Below, in pieces: positions 60,333-64,000 of a stretch of 64,000 nucleotides of DNA. Both the position numbers and the translations under genes were made by a program. The DNA is taken from assembly GCA_947474005.1 (NCBI GenBank), contig CANJHI010000001.1, positions 1-64,000 on the forward strand, written 5' to 3'. Source of the stretch: Alphaproteobacteria bacterium. GTDB lineage: Bacteria; Pseudomonadota; Alphaproteobacteria; Reyranellales; Reyranellaceae. A model generated the notes under the pieces. That model did no database searches, had not been told where the DNA came from, and saw only the letters and a program-made list of their open reading frames with translations. Within the stretch, counting starts at the first letter, position 1; each line of letters begins with the position of its first letter.

Positions 60333-62030
60333 ATGTCGAACCTCGATCCCGTCACCTTGACCGTCATCCAGAACGGCCTGATCCAGGTCTGTAACGAAAT
60401 GGACCTGGCGTTTGTCCGTGCGGCTTTCTCGCCGGTGATTTCCGAGGGCATGGACCGCTCCGACGGTATTTACGACGCGACCGACGGATCCTTGATCGCG
60501 CAGGGCGAACTGGGGCTGCCGGTCTTCGTCGGCACCATGCAATTTTCGACCCGTGCCGTCATAGAGCGGGTGAACACCCACTATGCAGGAAAGGTGGAGC
60601 CGGGCGACGTCTTCATCGTCAACGACCCCTACCTCGGCGGCACCCATCTGATGGACGTGCGGTTTGTAAAACCGTTCTTCTACAAGGGCGAGGTCTTCGC
60701 CTGGCTCGCCAACACCGGCCACTGGCCCGATGTCGGCGGCATGGTGCCCGGGGGCTTTTCGGCCAGCGCCACGGAAGTGGAGCAGGAGGGCCTGCGCCTG
60801 CCGCCGGTGAAATTCTTCAAGAAGGGCGAGATGGACCAGGAGATCCTCTCGATCATCCTCAGCAACATCCGCATTGCCGACCAGCGCATCGGCGACATCA
60901 AGGCCCAGGCCGCGGCTCTCACCACCGGCGAGGTGCGGCTGACCGCGCTGATCGATCGCTATGGCGCCGACGTCGTACGGGCGGCGATTGCCGAAATGCG
61001 ACATCGCGCCGAGCGTCAGATGCGGGCCAAGATCTCAGGCATTCCCGACGGTGTCTACGAGGGCACCTCGCAAGTCGACAGCGACGGCGTGGTCGACGAA
61101 CCGCTCACGATCAAAATGAAGGTCACGAAGAAGGGCGAGACCCTCACCTTCGATATGACGGGCTCGAGCCCGCCCTGCCGTGGGCCGATGAACAGCGTCA
61201 TCGCCACGACCAAGTCGGCGATCTATCTCGCCATAAAACACATCTTTCCCGAGGTGCCGATCAATGCCGGCACCTTCGAGCCCCTGCAGATCGTCGAACC
61301 CGAGGGCACGTTCCTTTATGCCAGGTATCCGCGGCCGGTCTCGGGTTGCGCCGCCGAAGTGAGCCAGCGCATCGCCGAAGCAGTGTTCGCGGCACTCACC
61401 CACGCCATTCCCGACATTCTGTTCGCCGCACCCGCCGGCACGTCGGGCAATCTCGGCGTCGGCGGTTTCGATCCCGAGCGCAACCGCTCCTACATCATGT
61501 ATCTCTTCACCGGCGGCGGTTACGGCGGCTTCCAGGGCGGCGACGGCCTCAGCAACGGCTGCTCGACCATCGGCATCTCCAAGATGCCGCCGGTCGAGGT
61601 GCTGGAGCAGTTCTATCCGATCCTGTTCGAGGAGTTCTCGCTGCGCGAAGGCTCGGGCGGCGCCGGCGAGTTCCGCGGTGGCTTCGGCATCAACTACGCG
61701 ATCAAGCTCAGGCGCGGCGAGGCGCGGGTTTCGATGGTGATGGACCACGGCCGAACCGGCCCGCAGGGCGCGTTGGGCGGCGACGCGGGCGGCGTCAACA
61801 CAGTAGCCGTAACCCAGCGCGGCAAGACCTACCGTCCGCCGCATCTTTCCAAGGACCAGGATATCGAGATCGGTGTCGGCGATGTGGTGCGCGTGTCGAC
61901 GCCAGGCGGCGGCGGCTTCGGAGATCCCGCCAAGCGCGACCCAGGATCGATCGCCCGCGACGTCGCGCGCGGTTACTACACCGCCGACCAGGCGCGCGAG
62001 AAGTTCGGAACGCGGCCCGCCGCAGAATGA
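60333..62030 (+). CDS. hydantoinase B/oxoprolinase family protein
   Basis: LDPVTLTVIQNGLIQVCNEMDLAFVRAAFSPVISEGMDRSDGIYD; NDPYLGGTHLMDV; GSGGAGEFRGGFG. Confidence 0.92.
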   Translation: MSNLDPVTLTVIQNGLIQVCNEMDLAFVRAAFSPVISEGMDRSDGIYDATDGSLIAQGELGLPVFVGTMQFSTRAVIERVNTHYAGKVEPGDVFIVNDPYLGGTHLMDVRFVKPFFYKGEVFAWLANTGHWPDVGGMVPGGFSASATEVEQEGLRLPPVKFFKKGEMDQEILSIILSNIRIADQRIGDIKAQAAALTTGEVRLTALIDRYGADVVRAAIAEMRHRAERQMRAKISGIPDGVYEGTSQVDSDGVVDEPLTIKMKVTKKGETLTFDMTGSSPPCRGPMNSVIATTKSAIYLAIKHIFPEVPINAGTFEPLQIVEPEGTFLYARYPRPVSGCAAEVSQRIAEAVFAALTHAIPDILFAAPAGTSGNLGVGGFDPERNRSYIMYLFTGGGYGGFQGGDGLSNGCSTIGISKMPPVEVLEQFYPILFEEFSLREGSGGAGEFRGGFGINYAIKLRRGEARVSMVMDHGRTGPQGALGGDAGGVNTVAVTQRGKTYRPPHLSKDQDIEIGVGDVVRVSTPGGGGFGDPAKRDPGSIARDVARGYYTADQAREKFGTRPAAE

Positions 62031-62551
62031 ACCTCTTGCGTCGACAGGCGGTGGCCTTGCCCCTGGCGGCGGTCGTGGCGGGCGAAGCCTCGGCCCAGAC
62101 CGGATGGATTGCGGTGCAGGACATCGACAATTCCTTCCTGGTCGATATGCCCGGACGGCCCATCTACAAGGTGATCGACACGACGACGCCGGCCGGCACG
62201 GCCTTCGTCTACCATTCCTACAGTCTCGAATACCGCCGGCTCTCCTTCGTGGCGCAGACGGCGCTCTATCCCGCCGACGTCGACGTATCGCGGCCGCGCA
62301 ACAATCTGCAGATTGCGCTCGACGACCGCGCCCAGCGCCTCGAGGGCGGCAAGTGGAGCAAGGTCGATTGGCGCGACGTGCAGGGCGCGACAGCGGTCGA
62401 AGCGATCGGCCCGATCGCCGGCGGCAGTGCGTTGCGCCAGCTCTCGCTGCTGAAAGGCCGCCGCTTCGTGTCGCTGGGCTATCTTGCGCCGGCCGACGCG
62501 ATGCGCGCGCCCGAGGCCGAACGCTTCTTCCGCTCCCTGAGGCTCACATGA
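62027..62551 (+). CDS. exported protein of unknown function
   Basis: Signal-like MNLLRRQAVALPLAAVVAGEASAQ; ATGA overlaps at both ends. Confidence 0.7.
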   Translation: MNLLRRQAVALPLAAVVAGEASAQTGWIAVQDIDNSFLVDMPGRPIYKVIDTTTPAGTAFVYHSYSLEYRRLSFVAQTALYPADVDVSRPRNNLQIALDDRAQRLEGGKWSKVDWRDVQGATAVEAIGPIAGGSALRQLSLLKGRRFVSLGYLAPADAMRAPEAERFFRSLRLT

Positions 62552-63570
62552 CATTGCCGCGCATAAAAGTCCTGGCGCTGGGCGGCACCATCGCCACGCG
62601 GCCCGATGCCTCGGGTGCCATGCAGATGGGACTGGGCGCCGACGATCTGGTGGCGGCGGTGCCCGCTCTGGCGACGCTGGCCGCGATCGATGCCGAGACA
62701 GTGTCGAGAGTCGGCAGCCATTCGCTGGGCTTCGATCAGATCCATGCACTGGCGGCGAAAATTGCGGTGCTCGATGCCGATGGCGTGATCGTGACGCAGG
62801 GCACCGATACGCTCGAGGAAACCGCGTTCCTGCTCGACCTGCTGCTCGACCGCGACATTCCGGTGATCGTGACGGCGGCGATGCGCAACCCGGCGCTCAC
62901 CTCGCCCGACGGGCCGGGTAACCTGCTGGCGGCCGTCCGCGTCGCCGGCAATCCCTGGGTGCGGGCGCATGCACGCGCGCTGGGCGTGATGGCCGTAATG
63001 TTGGACGAGGTTTTTGCCGCGTCAGATGTATTGAAGATCCATCCGACGCGACTCAATGCCTTTGCAGCCCCTCAGACCGGCCCGCTCGCAGCACTTGTCG
63101 AGGACCGCGTGGTGCCGCTCGCTCTGCCGGTGCGCGATGCGATGACGCACACACGCGCCCGGATCGGTGACGTGGCGGGCGCCAGGGAACAGCCTGTGGC
63201 GCTCTTGTGGATGGGACTCGACGAGCCGGGCTTCATGCTGGAGGCGATGCTCGATCATCGCGACCAACTGGGCTACCGCGGCGTCGTGCTGGGGGCGATG
63301 GGCGGCGGTCATGTGCCGGAGCGCATCGCGCCGCTCGTGGGGCAACTCGCGGGCCTGCTGCCTACGGTCGTTTCGCCGCGCGCAGGGGCGGGCGGGCCGA
63401 TGCTGCGGCAGACCTACGGCGGTCCCAGTTCCGAGATTGCGCTCCGCAAGGAGGGCCTGATCTGGGGCGGTCGCCTGCAACCGCTGAAGGCGCGCGTGTT
63501 GCTCGAAACCTGCCTGCGGGGCGGGCTCGATCATGCGGCGATCGCCGAGGTTTTCGACGCCTGGGGCTAG
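62548..63570 (+). CDS. asparaginase/glutaminase family protein
   Basis: KVLALGGTIATRPDASG; GVIVTQGTDTLEETAFLLDLLLDRDIPVIVTAAMR; true ATG at 62548. Confidence 0.92.
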   Translation: MTLPRIKVLALGGTIATRPDASGAMQMGLGADDLVAAVPALATLAAIDAETVSRVGSHSLGFDQIHALAAKIAVLDADGVIVTQGTDTLEETAFLLDLLLDRDIPVIVTAAMRNPALTSPDGPGNLLAAVRVAGNPWVRAHARALGVMAVMLDEVFAASDVLKIHPTRLNAFAAPQTGPLAALVEDRVVPLALPVRDAMTHTRARIGDVAGAREQPVALLWMGLDEPGFMLEAMLDHRDQLGYRGVVLGAMGGGHVPERIAPLVGQLAGLLPTVVSPRAGAGGPMLRQTYGGPSSEIALRKEGLIWGGRLQPLKARVLLETCLRGGLDHAAIAEVFDAWG

Positions 63571-63980
63571 CCAAGACTCGGGACTGCTTCGCCTCGCGCC
63601 TGCTTCGCTTCGGCGAAGCCGTGCATGCCCATGTGCCACTGCATCGCGACGATCAGGCCCTTGAGCGGTTGTAACAGCCCGAGCGAGAGCAAGAGCACCA
63701 GCGGCAGCCAGATCGCGGCGTGGAGCCAGTAGTTCGGCATGAAGGCGATCTCGACATACATCGCGAGCGGCACGATCAGATGGCCGACCAGGATGATGGT
63801 CAGGTAGGCGGGAAAATCGTCGGCCCGGTGATGATGCAGCGGCTCGCCGCACTTCTCGCAAGAGTCGGCCACCTTCACGAAGGCGCGGAACAGATGGCCT
63901 TCGCCGCAGGCCGGACACCGGCCCAGCAGGCCCCGCAGCAGATAGAGGCCGCCTTTTTCGGTTCGCGTATTCAACATCAC
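63567..63980 (-). CDS. DUF983 family membrane protein
   Basis: RCPACGEGHLFRAFVKVADSCEKCGEPLHHHRADDFPAYLTI. Confidence 0.88.
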   Translation of the reverse strand: MMLNTRTEKGGLYLLRGLLGRCPACGEGHLFRAFVKVADSCEKCGEPLHHHRADDFPAYLTIILVGHLIVPLAMYVEIAFMPNYWLHAAIWLPLVLLLSLGLLQPLKGLIVAMQWHMGMHGFAEAKQARGEAVPSLG

Positions 63981-64000
63981 CTTCTCCCTTCCTCTTCGCT

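Overview
This 64 kb GC-rich window looks like a proteobacterial chromosome segment, probably alphaproteobacterial. That lineage call is inferred from composition and gene content, not from a marker gene. I recognise no rRNA, tRNA, CRISPR array, phage or intact transposon. The main modules are: protocatechuate 3,4-dioxygenase (pcaHG); a complete urease locus (ureD-ureA-[ureB::ureC fusion]-ureE-ureF-[membrane ORF]-ureG-ureJ) followed by urtABCDE; an aromatic/CoA block (old-yellow-enzyme-like oxidoreductase, class III CoA-transferase, 3-hydroxybenzoate-6-hydroxylase-like FMO); a NAD-biosynthesis block (Nudix-type regulator, nadA, nadC); AsmA; adenine deaminase; a phnCDE-type uptake cluster with an Fe-alcohol dehydrogenase and a divergent LysR regulator; a long catabolic region (SDRs, SMP-30, MBL hydrolase, class III ADH, nitronate monooxygenase, two CoA-transferases, LLM monooxygenase, thiolase-like/DUF35 pair); and a block with an orphan molybdenum hydroxylase large subunit and a HyuB-asparaginase operon. 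The most notable observations are the in-frame UreB-UreC fusion, a membrane gene translationally coupled between ureF and ureG, a sigma-54-like promoter before urtA and a UUCG hairpin between urtA and urtB, palindromic operators before nadA, a thiolase-like protein lacking the nucleophilic Cys beside a DUF35 partner, repeated use of one shared CTAG as the stop codons of convergent gene pairs, and a structured 590-bp non-coding interval with four TGTCACA heptamers.
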